DNA from: Nageia nagi
Taxonomy: Eukaryota > Pinophyta
Direction of reading: 5' to 3'
Length of the DNA stretch: 64,000 nt
NCBI GenBank assembly: GCA_050084985.1
Contig: JBITNC010000001.1
Span: 204,476,001 to 204,540,000 of the forward strand
Part shown: one piece after another, positions 33,080 to 44,760 of the stretch
How the letters are laid out: the number at the start of each line of letters is the position of its first letter
Numbering within the stretch: position 1 is the first letter of the stretch
The notes under the pieces: model-generated
The model's database searches: none
What the model saw: the letters and a program-made list of their open reading frames with translations, nothing else
What the model was told of the DNA's origin: nothing
Translations under genes and position numbers: made by a program

Positions 33080-33800
33080 ACAAAATGAGAATTTGATTTC
33101 TTAATAGACCTAGTACTAGGAGCAGAATCTATTTCTATACCCCCACATGGAATGAATACCATTGAGATATAGGAGTTGAAGGTACAATTGCAAGATTTAT
33201 TAGAGAAAGGGTTGATAAAACCTAGTGTATCACCATAGGGTGCTCCTGTGTTGTTTGTGAAAAAGAACTATGGAAATTTAAGCTTATGTATCAATTATAG
33301 GATGTTGAACAAGGTCATCATCAAGAATAGGTATCCTCTATCGAGGATTGATGATTTGTTCGACCAACTCAAGGATGTTATTTTCTCCAAGATAGATATG
33401 AGACTGGGATACCATCAATTGATAATTAAAGGATCAAAAACCCATAACATAACTTTTAAAACTAGGTATGGACACTATGAGTTTATGGTATTACCTTTTA
33501 GGCTAACAAAGGCTCCTATAGAATTCATGAATTTGATGAATAGTGTCTACTAAGAATACCTAAAAATGTTTGTGTTAGTATTTCTGGATGATATCCTCAT
33601 ATACTCAAACAATGAGGAGGAACATAATCACCATCTAAGGTTAGCTCTAAAGGTGTTGAGAAGAAATCAATTATATGGAAAACTATCAAAGTGTGACTTT
33701 TTTGTTTCACAAATTTAGTATTTAAGCCACATCATCTCTACAGAAGGAATTTTTACCAACAAATGTGATTGAGGTAAGGGGTTTCATGGGATTAGCTAGG
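33080..33800 (+). pseudogene. E4 reverse transcriptase relic
   Basis: Open frame 33248-33553 covers the RT fingers and palm: [63 protein letters not shown]. After a stop at 33551 the catalytic block FLDDILIYS follows at 33581-33607. The motif order and the [14 protein letters not shown]-type signature place it with plant chromoviruses. Confidence 0.85.
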
Positions 33801-33872
33801 TACTATCTAAGATTTATCCAAAAAAAACTAAAAATAGCCAATCCCATCACTAGTCTTTAGAAGAAGAATAAA

Positions 33873-34068
33873 GTTCTCACTATCCCTAACCTACATGGTG
33901 ATTTTGCAACCTTAAAAGAAAAATGTAAAAAAGATTTTGCAACCTTAAAAAACAAATGTACCTAGCATCAGTTCTCACTATCCCTAACCCACACGATGAT
34001 TTTGTAGTATGTATAGATGCTTCACTAGAAAGTTTAGGTGATGTGTTGTCACAAAATGGAAATCTAGT
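33873..34068 (+). repeat. 98-bp tandem duplication at the RT/RNase H junction of E4
   Basis: GTTCTCACTATCCCTAACC occurs at 33873 and 33971. Within the first unit, GATTTTGCAACCTTAAAA occurs at 33900 and 33933. The duplication repeats the segment that leads into the first RNase H strand and adds a stop. Confidence 0.7.
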
Positions 34069-34370
34069 AGCACATGAATCTAGAAAATTTAAAATACATG
34101 ATTTGAAATATGCAACTCATGATTTGAAGTTGGCAGCTATAGTCCATGCACTCAAAATGTGGAGACACTACCTTTTAGAAAAGCCTTTCAAACTTGAAAT
34201 AGATCACCAAAGTCTAAAGTATTTATTCACTCAGCCAGATCTAAATGCTAGGTAAAGATGATGGATAAAATTTGTAGCTAAATGTGATTTTGGCATTGAG
34301 TATATCTAGGAAAGGGGAAAAAGTGGTAGATGCTTTGATTCATAGGTGACATGTTAATGCCATGAAAAGA
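33956..34370 (+). pseudogene. E4 RNase H relic
   Basis: Open frame 33956-34255 contains VLTIPNPHDDFVVCIDASLE, then VAHESRKFKIHDLKYATHDLKLAAIVHALKMW in two blocks, and IDHQSLKYLF. The first and last catalytic aspartates are present (CIDAS, IDHQ). The catalytic glutamate in HDLELAA is lysine. It would degrade RNA in RNA-DNA hybrids if intact. Confidence 0.8.
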
Positions 34371-34479
34371 AGTTAATTTGACTTGTTTGACCAAGTAAAA
34401 GTTTTGCAGTAAGAAGACTCGTATTGGAGATCCATACAAGAATTGATAGGGAGAGGTACCCCATCATCCCAAGATTTTA

Positions 34480-35400
34480 TTGAGAAAGATGAAATTATTT
34501 ATTTTAGGGATAGATTAGTCATCCTAGAGAAGGGAAATTTGAGAAGTTTAATCATGCAAGAAGCCCATCATCCCCCTATGTAGCACATATGGGAGGTACA
34601 AAGATGAGAGAAGATCTAAAATATAGATTTTATTAGGATAGAATGAAAAAAGGCATAGAAAAAATTATGACAAGATGCCTTGAATGTCAAAAAGTGAAGG
34701 TTGAACATCAACATCTAGGTAGATATATGTATCCACATGATGTTCTTATGTTGAAATGGCAAGTGATTTCTATGGATTTTATTATTGGTTTTCTAAAAAC
34801 CAGGTTATATCATGAATCAATTACGATAGTGGTTGATAGATTAACCAAGGTAGCAAATTTTATACCTGGTAATACCACTGATGATGCTCTTATAGTAGAA
34901 AATAAGTTTTCCCATGAAATATTTATATTGTATGGATTTTGTAAGGTGATCATATCAGATAGAGATTCTAAGTTCACCTATGGCTTTTGAAAATCATTGG
35001 ATAAAGCATTGGAAAAAAAATTGATTATGAGTTCAACATATCACCCTGAGATAGATGGGTAGACTAAATGAGTGAATAGAGTCCTTAAGGACATGCTCAA
35101 AATGTATTACATGAAGAAAAAGAATAAATGGGAGGATTATCTCTATTTATTCAAATTTGCTTATAATAATGGATATCATTCATCTATGAGAATGGATCCT
35201 TTTGAGGATCTTTATAGAAGGAGATGTAGGAATCCTTTATCTTGGGATAATCAGGAGGATTGGGTGATGATCTAGCCTAAGATGTTAAAGAAAATGAAGG
35301 AGTAGCAAAAGTTAATTCGATAAAAGTTGAAGGAAGCTACTGATCGATAAAAGAGTAATGCTGATCTTAAGAGAACTTCTCAAGAATTTGCTAGGGATGA
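34480..35400 (+). pseudogene. E4 integrase relic
   Basis: The zinc-binding N-terminus ends in CLECQKVKVEHQ. The core includes ISMDFIIGF (first aspartate), VVDRLTKVANFIP and IISDRDSKFT (second aspartate) in open frame 34643-34990. The third site near 35055 reads YHPEIDG, stop, T-K, stop, V-N, where the family has T-E-R-V-N, so the catalytic glutamate is lost. Open frame 35072-35275 (NKWEDYLYLFKFAYNNGYHS) gives the end of the core. Confidence 0.8.
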
Positions 35401-35409
35401 AAAAGTATT

Positions 35410-35800
35410 TTTATGATTTTGACCATGAAGAGTGCCATAAAGTCTACCAAATTGGATCCTTGGTTTGTTGGTCCTTTTGAGATAGTAAAAAAGAAGAGTC
35501 CAGTTGCCTACAAACTTACTTTGCCACCAAGTTTGTCAAAAATGCATAATGTCTTTCATGTCTCTTTGCTGAGAAAGTATGTTACTGATCCCTCTCATGT
35601 GTTGGATTTATCATATTTGTAGATGTTGAAACATCATGCTGTTGAAGTTCTCCCTATTAGAATTCTAGCTTTTAGAACTAGGAAACTGAGAAGTTAGGAG
35701 ATTAATGAGTGTCTAATGCAATGTGATAAGTATTCTGAATTATCTTCCACATGGGAATATGAAACCACTGTGAGAAGATAATTTCCTTATCTATTTAAAT
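35410..35800 (+). pseudogene. E4 integrase C-terminus with chromodomain-like tail
   Basis: 35413-35622 reads [13 protein letters not shown], then [20 protein letters not shown] and [14 protein letters not shown], the GPY/F module of chromovirus integrases. After a stop, VLPIRILAFRTRKLR, EINECLMQ and SSTWEYE...FPYLF follow the order of the Tekay-type integrase chromodomain (the W-E near the end is retained). In intact relatives this domain is thought to guide insertion to particular chromatin. Three stops interrupt it. Confidence 0.7.
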
Positions 35801-35873
35801 GATTATATGAAGCATTTTCAAAACTTTGTGATTGTATTATGATTTTATTTAAGAATATAAGGGATTGTGTTCC

Positions 35874-35891
35874 TTTTTAAGGGGGATAGTA
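35874..35891 (+). other. E4 polypurine tract
   Basis: TTTTTAAGGGGGATAGTA directly before the 3' LTR start TGTAATGACC. Confidence 0.7.
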
Positions 35892-38800
35892 TGTAATGAC
35901 CTACCCAATTGCACTGTTAAGATTAGAGTACTATCAAGGATTTTAATGATATTAAGTTTGAATTATGTTATGAGATGGCTAATTTTGAATAGAGATATGC
36001 TTTATTTGTGTCGGCTTGATACTGACTTCGAAATTTTATGACATAGGTTACAGGTTGACTCGAGATGAAAAGTGCAGATAAAGACCCAAGGACCAAGGTT
36101 GAACTAGTGATGGGAACAAATTGATAAGAGTGAGTAAATGATTGGTATTAGTTTACTAACAAACCCTAATGACCATCGTAGATCATATAGATGCATCACA
36201 TAATTATTAAGCATGATTGTTGATTTTGATGATGAATGTGTGTGTACACTAATGAATTTACCATGCAGGATGAAGGGATCATCGTAGGTAAAAATGAGTG
36301 TTAAAACCCTAAAGTTTATTTTCAAAATTTATTTTGAAAGAGGCAAGGAATATTCCATTCTTTTGAATTTAAAATTTTACTCAAGATTTTTGTTGAAATG
36401 GGGTGAAATTTAAAAGTGGTAGTAAAAAAGGACTAATGACACTTATGGATGTTACAAGGGTAGTTAAAAAGGACTAATGTCACTTGTGGATGTTACAATA
36501 GTGTTTTGTTAGGTTATGAAAATAATTGAGATATGATCCCCACCTACTTTGTTGCTTTGTGTTAAGTGTAGAAATAATTGGATTCAATTTGTAATACAAC
36601 TCCACACTTGCAACAAATTTAATTTAGACCCACTTAAAAAAAAAAAAAAACTATAGCTTCCTCCACAAAAATTATTGAAGGGACGAGTAGAAACTTGGTT
36701 GGAAATATTATAGCCACCTTGGTTATAAATAAGGAGAGAAATCTTAGAAAGAAACACCTCATATCTCATTATTCTCTTTTCTTCTCAACATGGTCTAGAG
36801 TCCCATGGAAAAAGAAGCCCCCTTCACTTAATCCTAGGTGCTTTCCTTTGTATTTTAGACATTAAAACTAAAATGGCTACCTAAAGATGTAAATTTATTT
36901 TATATTATTTAGTATGTTGCATGGAAAAGATTTTTTGATAAAGGCTTTTGAAATATTAATAAGTTAATTATTGATACTAGTCTAACTTTTATTGCAAAGG
37001 CATGCTATTTGTATTATTTGACATGTGATGGCTTGGTACTATTTGTCTTTTTATAATAGAAAGGAGAGTAGTTTATTATTTAAATATGTTGATGGAAGGT
37101 TTTGAGTACAATGGTATATGCAAAATATTTATATTACATATTTGATTCAAGAGACTAATCCCTACCAAGAATGAGTCACGAGAGTCTATATAGTTGAAGA
37201 ACCTGAGTATCATTTCGCCTCACTTGCAGGCTCCCCCGACTCCACTCCCGTGCGTATATACTGCCATGGAATGGCGTTTCTATGAGATGTTGGAATTAGA
37301 TAATATTAGGCTACTATAAAGTACTCCTTCCCTATCAATCTATGCTAATTCATGGCTAAAAAATAAGTCGATTATGGATGTAATCCACAAGATTGGAAGG
37401 TGAACCAATTTTGAGTTTCAAATCTCATCCATTCCACCTATTAGTATGTTTGACCACAGATTTTCCTGCAATCAAATTTAGAATCCCTCTCTTTCTCTCA
37501 TCCTCGATGGTCTTACCAAATATTTAACTCCCGTGAGGTGTTTTCTACTCTGCTTTCTCTGTGGTTGTATTAGTCTCTGAAAATGATAAAGAGATGTATG
37601 ATGCAATGCCTCCGTATTCCAAGAGTATTTTGCCTATCTCAGGAACACCCTACGTTTTTCCCATTTTGAATTGGCACAAATTATAGATAAATAGTAATAC
37701 CAAATCTTTTGGACAATACTTTTCTTGAGATTTATAAGGCAAGAGTACAGTTTATTCCTCCTTACACTAAGAGCATTGCATAGGGCTTGTCTCAGAAAAC
37801 TCTTCAATGATGTACACTTCCAAATTTGTGCGTTTGGTAAGAAGCTCAGATAAATAAGTCACTAAGTCCCTTGTCTAACATTTTCTCTTGAGCTTAATGC
37901 CCTACAAAATCATATCAACGTAATTAGATGACATTTTCATATGGAAAATGGTCTAGCTATTCAATAATGTCCACTTCGTAGTACGTTAAGGCTCTCATTC
38001 ATGGTGTGCGACCTGGTTCGAGCCTTCATAGGCTATCATTTTGTACGATAGGGATTATAGTCAAAAGATTATTTTTAGTCCACAAAATTAAGTGGTATTA
38101 GACAGAAACCACCATATGAACCTCTTTATCCCTTTTCAAAGCATCAGGGTTAATCACCAGGCAGTAATTCCTTCACAAGTTTAATTGAAAGGATTTTAAA
38201 TAGACTTATGTGAAGTAAAAATGTTTTGAAATCAATTAAATTAGATGATATGATTTATTTGAGAAGGTTAATATTTAATAGGAGTGAATAGAGGTAGTAA
38301 ATAAATGTTTGTAATATTTGTTACATATAATAATATGGTAAAATTTAGATTATTTGTATTTTGTATAATAGTAAAGTTGTTATGATTTGAATATTAGTTA
38401 TGAAAAAGATGATGAGAAATGTATGTGATGAGACATCATTTAATTAATAGTGTGTATCAAGCATCATTAAAATGTAATTAAAGGATGAAATATGAATTTT
38501 TAACATTATTCGATTGCACCCCATGTCTAAGGAAGGGAGGTAGTCCTAGAAAGGACATAAATCCTCCTGAGATTTGTAAAAATAGTTTAAATGAATGAGA
38601 AGTCATGTAGATAGACTCATTTGCATCATGGTCATAAACAAGAAAAGGGTTTTCCTAATCCTCAAAGTTCCAAACCTTTCTTAGTACCCAATCTAATAAC
38701 CTTTGGATAGTTGTGGAAAGCTTGAAAGATGAAGATGAGGGACTCTACATTAAGAGGACAAAGATATATTGAAGAGTTCTAGATCAAGCTTTGAAATATT

Positions 38801-41000
38801 TGCCATGTATTTTCTTGTGTAAAATTGTAAGGGAACCCTATTGTGAATAAAAAGGGATGCCCTACTTCATTATACTTTGGCATCATTATGTAAACATTTA
38901 TTTGGAATGCAAGTTTGAAGAAATAACACTTGGTTGTTACATGTAATCCATTAATGTTGTATGTGGCCTAATTTACTTGTTGATGTGTTCCTATTCACAA
39001 TCTCTTAAATGCTATAATAGGTACTTAAAATATATTCTCAAGTGAAGGAAATAGGTAATATAAGAACATTATAAATGTAGGATGATAAAAGAAAATAAAT
39101 TACCATGGATATTGTTAATACAACCTTACTTATAAATATTACTATGGGGAGTCCCTTAATGTATGGATAAACCTTAGAATCCCTATGTAATGATAGTACA
39201 TCAAAATGCAAGAAAATTATAATCCTTAACCTTATAATCATAGTATTTTAATTGTTTGAATAAGGATTGACAAATTCTATTATGATCTCAAAATATAATT
39301 CACATTATATAAAGAGAAAAGGGATTGTTAATACTAGGGAACTATTTAGTGATACTATATAAGTATAGGTTAAAGATAAATCAAATTTTTAGGGATTTAT
39401 ACCATCAACTCTAAAGTCTCGCATATGAATCCTAGAAGAAAAACTTAGTACATTTACACAAGAACATATCGTAAGAAGCTCAATTAATAAGGGAAGTAAA
39501 AGTCAAACCTAATATAAGTTATTCTTAATATCCCTAAAGAGACATACGAATATAGTCTGTATTATGAAAGACAAGGTGACCCTACGGTTGAAATTAATTA
39601 AGGAGATTTTAGGGACCCTTGAGTATTGAAAGGGATCAAAATGGGATCAAATGGGATTAGTGTAAAATCGATAAAGATGAGAACTACTAAGGGTTACTTA
39701 CCTTTAACAAAGAAAGAGGGAAGACTTAGGATTCACTTATGATCAATAATGTTCTTGGGGATAGATGATCAAGTTAAAGAGAAGGGTTCAATGGTAAACC
39801 CTATATATAGTGGATTTTATGAGTAATGTCAAAATAATAAAGGTGGAAAATAAATTTGGAAGTAACCTAGGTTTAAAGAGAAACCTTAGAGGAATAGAAT
39901 TGTCTTAAAAGAGAAATTTTGTATGAATTCAATGATGAAGAAAAATGATGTGGAATATTCATTACTTGAACCTCCCTTGTAAAATGATGAACAAAAAATA
40001 TATACCTTGAGTGAGGACCATTTTGTATTGCACTTCCTTTTTATAAGTAGTTGACTTTAGTGTCATCTCAAGGCACATTACTAAACACTAGCATGAGAAC
40101 TCTTATAAAGTAATATTAAACACACAATACCATGCATATGGGATAATACTTTTAGATATCTTGTGTGACTTCCTAAACAAGCTTGGTATTGAATCTTCCT
40201 GCATATAATATTGGTAACCCTAATAATTGAATTAGGATTTAATTATTTTAGGATCGATAGAACATGGGTGATTTTTATTTTATAATTTTGCTTAAAATTA
40301 GGTAGACTAGACAAACCACTTAACGGTATTCCTTCAATACCCATGGCTCCTCAAGATATGGGCACGAGGATGCCAAACCCCATGGTGAGCCTACTTGATA
40401 GATATGGGTAGGCTAGTGTCGCATATCCTTGACAAGGTGTTAGATGAGAGTAGAAATTGATAAAACTATGGTTACCAGGTGAGGGTAATTTAGTAGTCAT
40501 ACTACTTGTAGTTTAGCATATAGGAGTATGAATATTGTTCCATATGCAGTTATATTTACCCATTCATAAGGAATTTTACCTAGAAAAAACTATCTACTCC
40601 TATGAGTCAGAGGGTTATCATCGAACGAGGATGCATAACCTAATGGATGTGCATTCTCTTGGGTGAAGTCGAAAATCACTACATTATATCTAAAATGTTT
40701 GTTGCATAGTTCATGAAGCAAAAATGGGGGGTCACATACGAGGCATCTCCTTAATAGAATGAGCATTGAGAAGTGAACACTAGAAGAGATTTGATCAGGG
40801 TTGGTTAATACAAATTTTAACCAATCTTTTCATATGAGTGCTGACTAGCTAGCAGGATCGATATGCTCATATGGATCACTTGGTCCATTCCTAGATCATT
40901 TGAGTTTTTAAACTAATAAAAAAAATTAGGTTTAAATATTTAGGGTTTTGGATGTTAGAAATAGGTAAAAATGCTATTGAGAATAAGTGGATGCATTACA
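35892..41000 (+). repeat. E4 3' LTR (5109 bp)
   Basis: Collinear with 26052-31052, with TATAAATA retained at 36724. It differs by a local tandem duplication near 36418-36505 and by a segment of about 104 bp at 38388-38490 that the 5' copy has lost. It ends GGATGCATTACA, just before the TTAGA duplication. Confidence 0.93.
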
Positions 41001-41005
41001 TTAGA
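41001..41005 (+). repeat. Target-site duplication of E4, right copy
   Basis: TTAGA, identical to 26047-26051. Confidence 0.9.
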
Positions 41006-42962
41006 AGTCCTAAAATAAGCATATTTTTAACTTGATTACGTTGGTCAAAATTTCTTGGATAGATATAGAAGAGATGTCTACATGAAGCTACTTCAAAAAC
41101 CTCCTTCTACGCTGATTGCTTATTTTCTTGATTTACCAAGAGAAATGTAATTAGTAATAGCTATGAAATATTTTAAAAACCATACATTAAATGCTTAGGA
41201 ATTGAAAATAAATGATTCAAAAATTGTAATTGAATTTAGAGCATAGGAAATATGGACCGAACAAGAGTATGAAATTAGTTCATTACAATAGTTCCATTTA
41301 CATTAGCCTTACGATAAACCCAAAATTTTGATAGAGTATGTTAAAGATGTTAATATCAAATTTATGGGATGTTCTTTCACCTTGACTTCAATTATTTTCT
41401 GATCAAGTATTATCATATCTCATGCCATCTTTCACGAATGATGAAATTGTATATAGTTATAGTTCATTATTTAGTAATAATTATTATGTAAATAATCCTA
41501 TAAATGTAAAAATATGATTTGAATGAATTATTAAATGCCTCAATGAAAGAAAATTAATTAACAAATCTATTCAAAAATGTTGTCTAAAGAATATTGATAG
41601 TAGGATTACCATCGTCACTATAGAGAGTCTCATCCCATAATTCTTGTTATCAACCTCTCTACTACCACCGATACCACCACCACCTATTTTGTTATTCCCT
41701 TCATATATACCTTGCTTTTTTATGCTCCCTAAGGTACATAATGAAGCATCAACTTCATCTATGGAACCTAAGAGAGTCATTAGAAAGTTCAAGCCAAAAT
41801 ATAGGATATCACCCATGATCATACATCCATCACTTATTTCATATCCCATTCACTTCCAACCATCCATTCTAGGACAAGGTCCTCTTCACCTTTGATTGAG
41901 ACCTCCTTACTATTACCACTTCAGCTATGGATGTTGGGTCACTCATAAAAAATCCATATGAAAACACCATTCAAGGATTTTAAATCATTTTGTGTCATGT
42001 TAAACTAAAATAAAAATATTAAAAAATAAAAATCACAAAAATTTAATTTCTTGTACATATGTGTTGTATATATATCACTTGAGATCTTTGCATGCATATT
42101 AGTTATTTTTCATGCAAATAAAATAGTTATATAATATGTTTAAATAACTTTCTTCAATCTCTGAAGTTTGCATATAATATTGTAGGTGGTCAGTTGTGTT
42201 CAACACACATACATCATGAGTCATCCTCATTATGTTTCTAAACCCACAAACCAATACATAGTTTATACGTATTACATTCCATCCATCCCTTAGGATTTTT
42301 CTTCCTTTCACACCCCACATTCACCTTATACATTCCCTAGATCTCATATAGAGAGTCACACCCCATCACTAGATATAGATACATACCATTTTCATGATTT
42401 TCCCGATGGTGCTCAACATAAAATCCTATCTATAGTAGCATTTTTAAGTATTTTGGATAGATTTTATCACAACTATCATACTCTCAAAAGTTCCTTTTGG
42501 TTGAGCATCACCATTAATCATGAACCATGTTGGGTAACTTGCTTAATTTATGATATACCTGATGAAGAGTTTCTCCAAAACCTCATTTGCTTATTTTCTA
42601 GACCAAACTTCATATGGAGGATTACAATCAATGCTCATGTTAATACATTCTTATGTCAACTCATTATATTTTGTGGCCCACCATCATTACACATTCATGA
42701 GTCATTCAACATACTTGCCATTGCCCATGTAATAGCATAAAATATTTTCTATTGGGATTCTATATTTTTTGTTTCTATCACCCATCATACAACACACTAG
42801 TATGTAAATCATGCCATTCATATGCCATGTCATTTTCACCCCATCCCTCATAATCAGTTATTGTAATCCTTCATACAACATGGATTCAATCACAAAGAGT
42901 CAGATGAGGACTAAATAATATTCTCAAAATCTAAAAATTTTCAAAGATCATAAAAAATAAAA

Positions 42963-42966
<4 letters not shown>
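41006..42966 (+). other. Decayed coding-like sequence, unidentified
   Basis: Near 41035-41170 the plus strand reads DYVGQNFLDRYRRDVYMKL, then LLQKPPSTLIAYFLDLPREM with few stops. Open frames occur at 41644-41895 (proline-rich start) and 42453-42740. I recognise none of them. They could be gag-like relics of the element into which E4 inserted, since the same sequence should have continued from 26046. Confidence 0.25.

Positions 42967-42998
<32 letters not shown>
42967..42998. repeat. (TA)16 microsatellite
   Basis: An uninterrupted TA dinucleotide run of 32 bp. Confidence 0.95.
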
Positions 42999-42999
<1 letters not shown>

Positions 43000-43003
<4 letters not shown>

Positions 43004-44760
43004 TCAAAAATTATATTTCTAAAGTGTCTTGGCTATTGTGTGCACTTTCCTATGTGTCCATACGATACCATTGTGTTCATTCTATTACATCTATTACTTC
43101 CATCATCATAAAAATATTAAATATCAAACATGATGATTCTAGTAACTTACCAACTTATATATACAAACTATACATCCATCCATATATTACTCATACATAT
43201 AGCTATACATACAAATAAATAAATAGCTCATGAATATAATATTCATATTTGATTTTGTTAAAATATCTTCTGTAAAACTTTTGAAACTATGGATGATAAA
43301 CAAACATATTCTTGATACAATTTTTCAGGATATTATGAACTCATACACTTTAGAACATTTTAAAATATTGAAACAATAAAAAATAAGATGTTACTTGAGC
43401 ATAATTTCAAGTGATTATTCTCTCTATTATTTTGCTTCATCCAAAACCCAAGATATAGGAAAAGAAAAAAGAGATAGAAAGAAAATAGAGTTAGAAAGAA
43501 AAAAGAGATAAAGAAAATAGAGTTAGAAAGAAAAAAGAGACAAATAAAAAAGATTCAAAAAATATTTAAAAGAAAGAGTTAGAATTCTTGAGTGATCACA
43601 ATACGTCTATTGGGGGCTATGGATGCCTGATTGACAATAGAGTAAGGCTATAATGGGATCTAGGGGTTAGTCTTCATCGGGGCTATGGACATCCATCTAG
43701 TAGTGAGGTATATCTTACAAAGTGGAGATATGTCTAGTATTTATGATGGACCTCTATACATTTCATACAAATGAATCAACTCACATATTAAGTTTATGAT
43801 CATAAAAAGAAGAAAATGAACATCATTTCATACATGAGTTCATAGTAAACTTAGGTGTATTATGACATTGTTTTAAACCATCCCTAGTAGATGAAACCAA
43901 AACAAAAGATTGTTTGATGAAGTTAATTTGAATATATTATTCAATACACTTCTTTATCATATTATACATTTCACTCCATGATATATATATTATTATTATG
44001 ATCTTGGTAGGTTATTAGAATGTTATGTTTGACATTCAGATAGTTTATATACCATTCATTCATGTCCATTATCCATGAGTATACATTTACTATTCAATAC
44101 ATCCATAATTCATGTTGTTTATAGTATTCTATATATGTATGTCATCCCATTATTTGTATCCAAAACTATATGTATAAATAGCCAAGATTGAAAAATGATG
44201 ATATCTGATTTCATACTATTTTAAATAAAATATTTTCTTGATTATAAGTATGTCATTATATGAGTTTAATGATGAAATTAATAATAAATTAAATTGTTAA
44301 CATTACACCATCCATCAATTATAAACCATATCATATAGTAACAATACATCCATCAAAGTAATAAGAAGTAACATTATACTAGGATAATGTAAACCAATAT
44401 TAACATTCCATCAACTTATAATATAATAACAAAATCAAATATAATGTCTAAACATTCACATATAGAGAATCTCAAGTCTATCATTCATTAAAAATAATAC
44501 ATGATATTATTTAGAAAAGTAATAACTCATCAAATCATCATCATAATAAGAGTAACCATAAGTATGAGCATAAAAATATATCATCATCTATTTATCAAAA
44601 AATAATCATATAATCCACCACCTGATCATCACATAACATCCATCCAATGAAATCAATCATGATCACCATGATACAAAATGAATATAAAATATCAATATCA
44701 GTGAATGTAAGTCCATAACATGATATAAATAGTCTAATAACAAAATAATATAAATGGCTA
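43000..44760. other. AT-rich region without coding; purine-rich array
   Basis: At 43455-43555 there is an A/G-rich array in which GAAAATAGAGTTAGAAAG recurs with a period of about 32 bp (43481 and 43513). The remainder is AT-rich, with many ATATAT and CATCATC-like words and no supported gene. Confidence 0.5.

Larger units (their letters stand above)
26052..41000 (+). mobile_element. E4: Ty3/gypsy chromovirus with very long (5-kb) LTRs
   Basis: A 14.95-kb element with LTRs of 5001 bp (26052-31052) and 5109 bp (35892-41000), a perfect 5-bp target-site duplication, an initiator-Met-type primer site at 31054 and a purine tract before the 3' LTR. The 4.84-kb interior has gag, protease, RT, RNase H and integrase in Ty3 order, ending in a chromodomain-like segment. 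Long LTRs with this RT signature ([20 protein letters not shown]) suggest the Tekay/Del group. Stops in every domain make it non-coding now. By eye about one base in ten differs between the LTRs, mostly transitions. Confidence 0.93.

Noticed and set aside
26052-41000. Segmental duplication of 5 kb flanking a gene
   Set aside because: The repeats have LTR termini, a primer-binding site, a purine tract and a perfect 5-bp target-site duplication, so they are LTRs.
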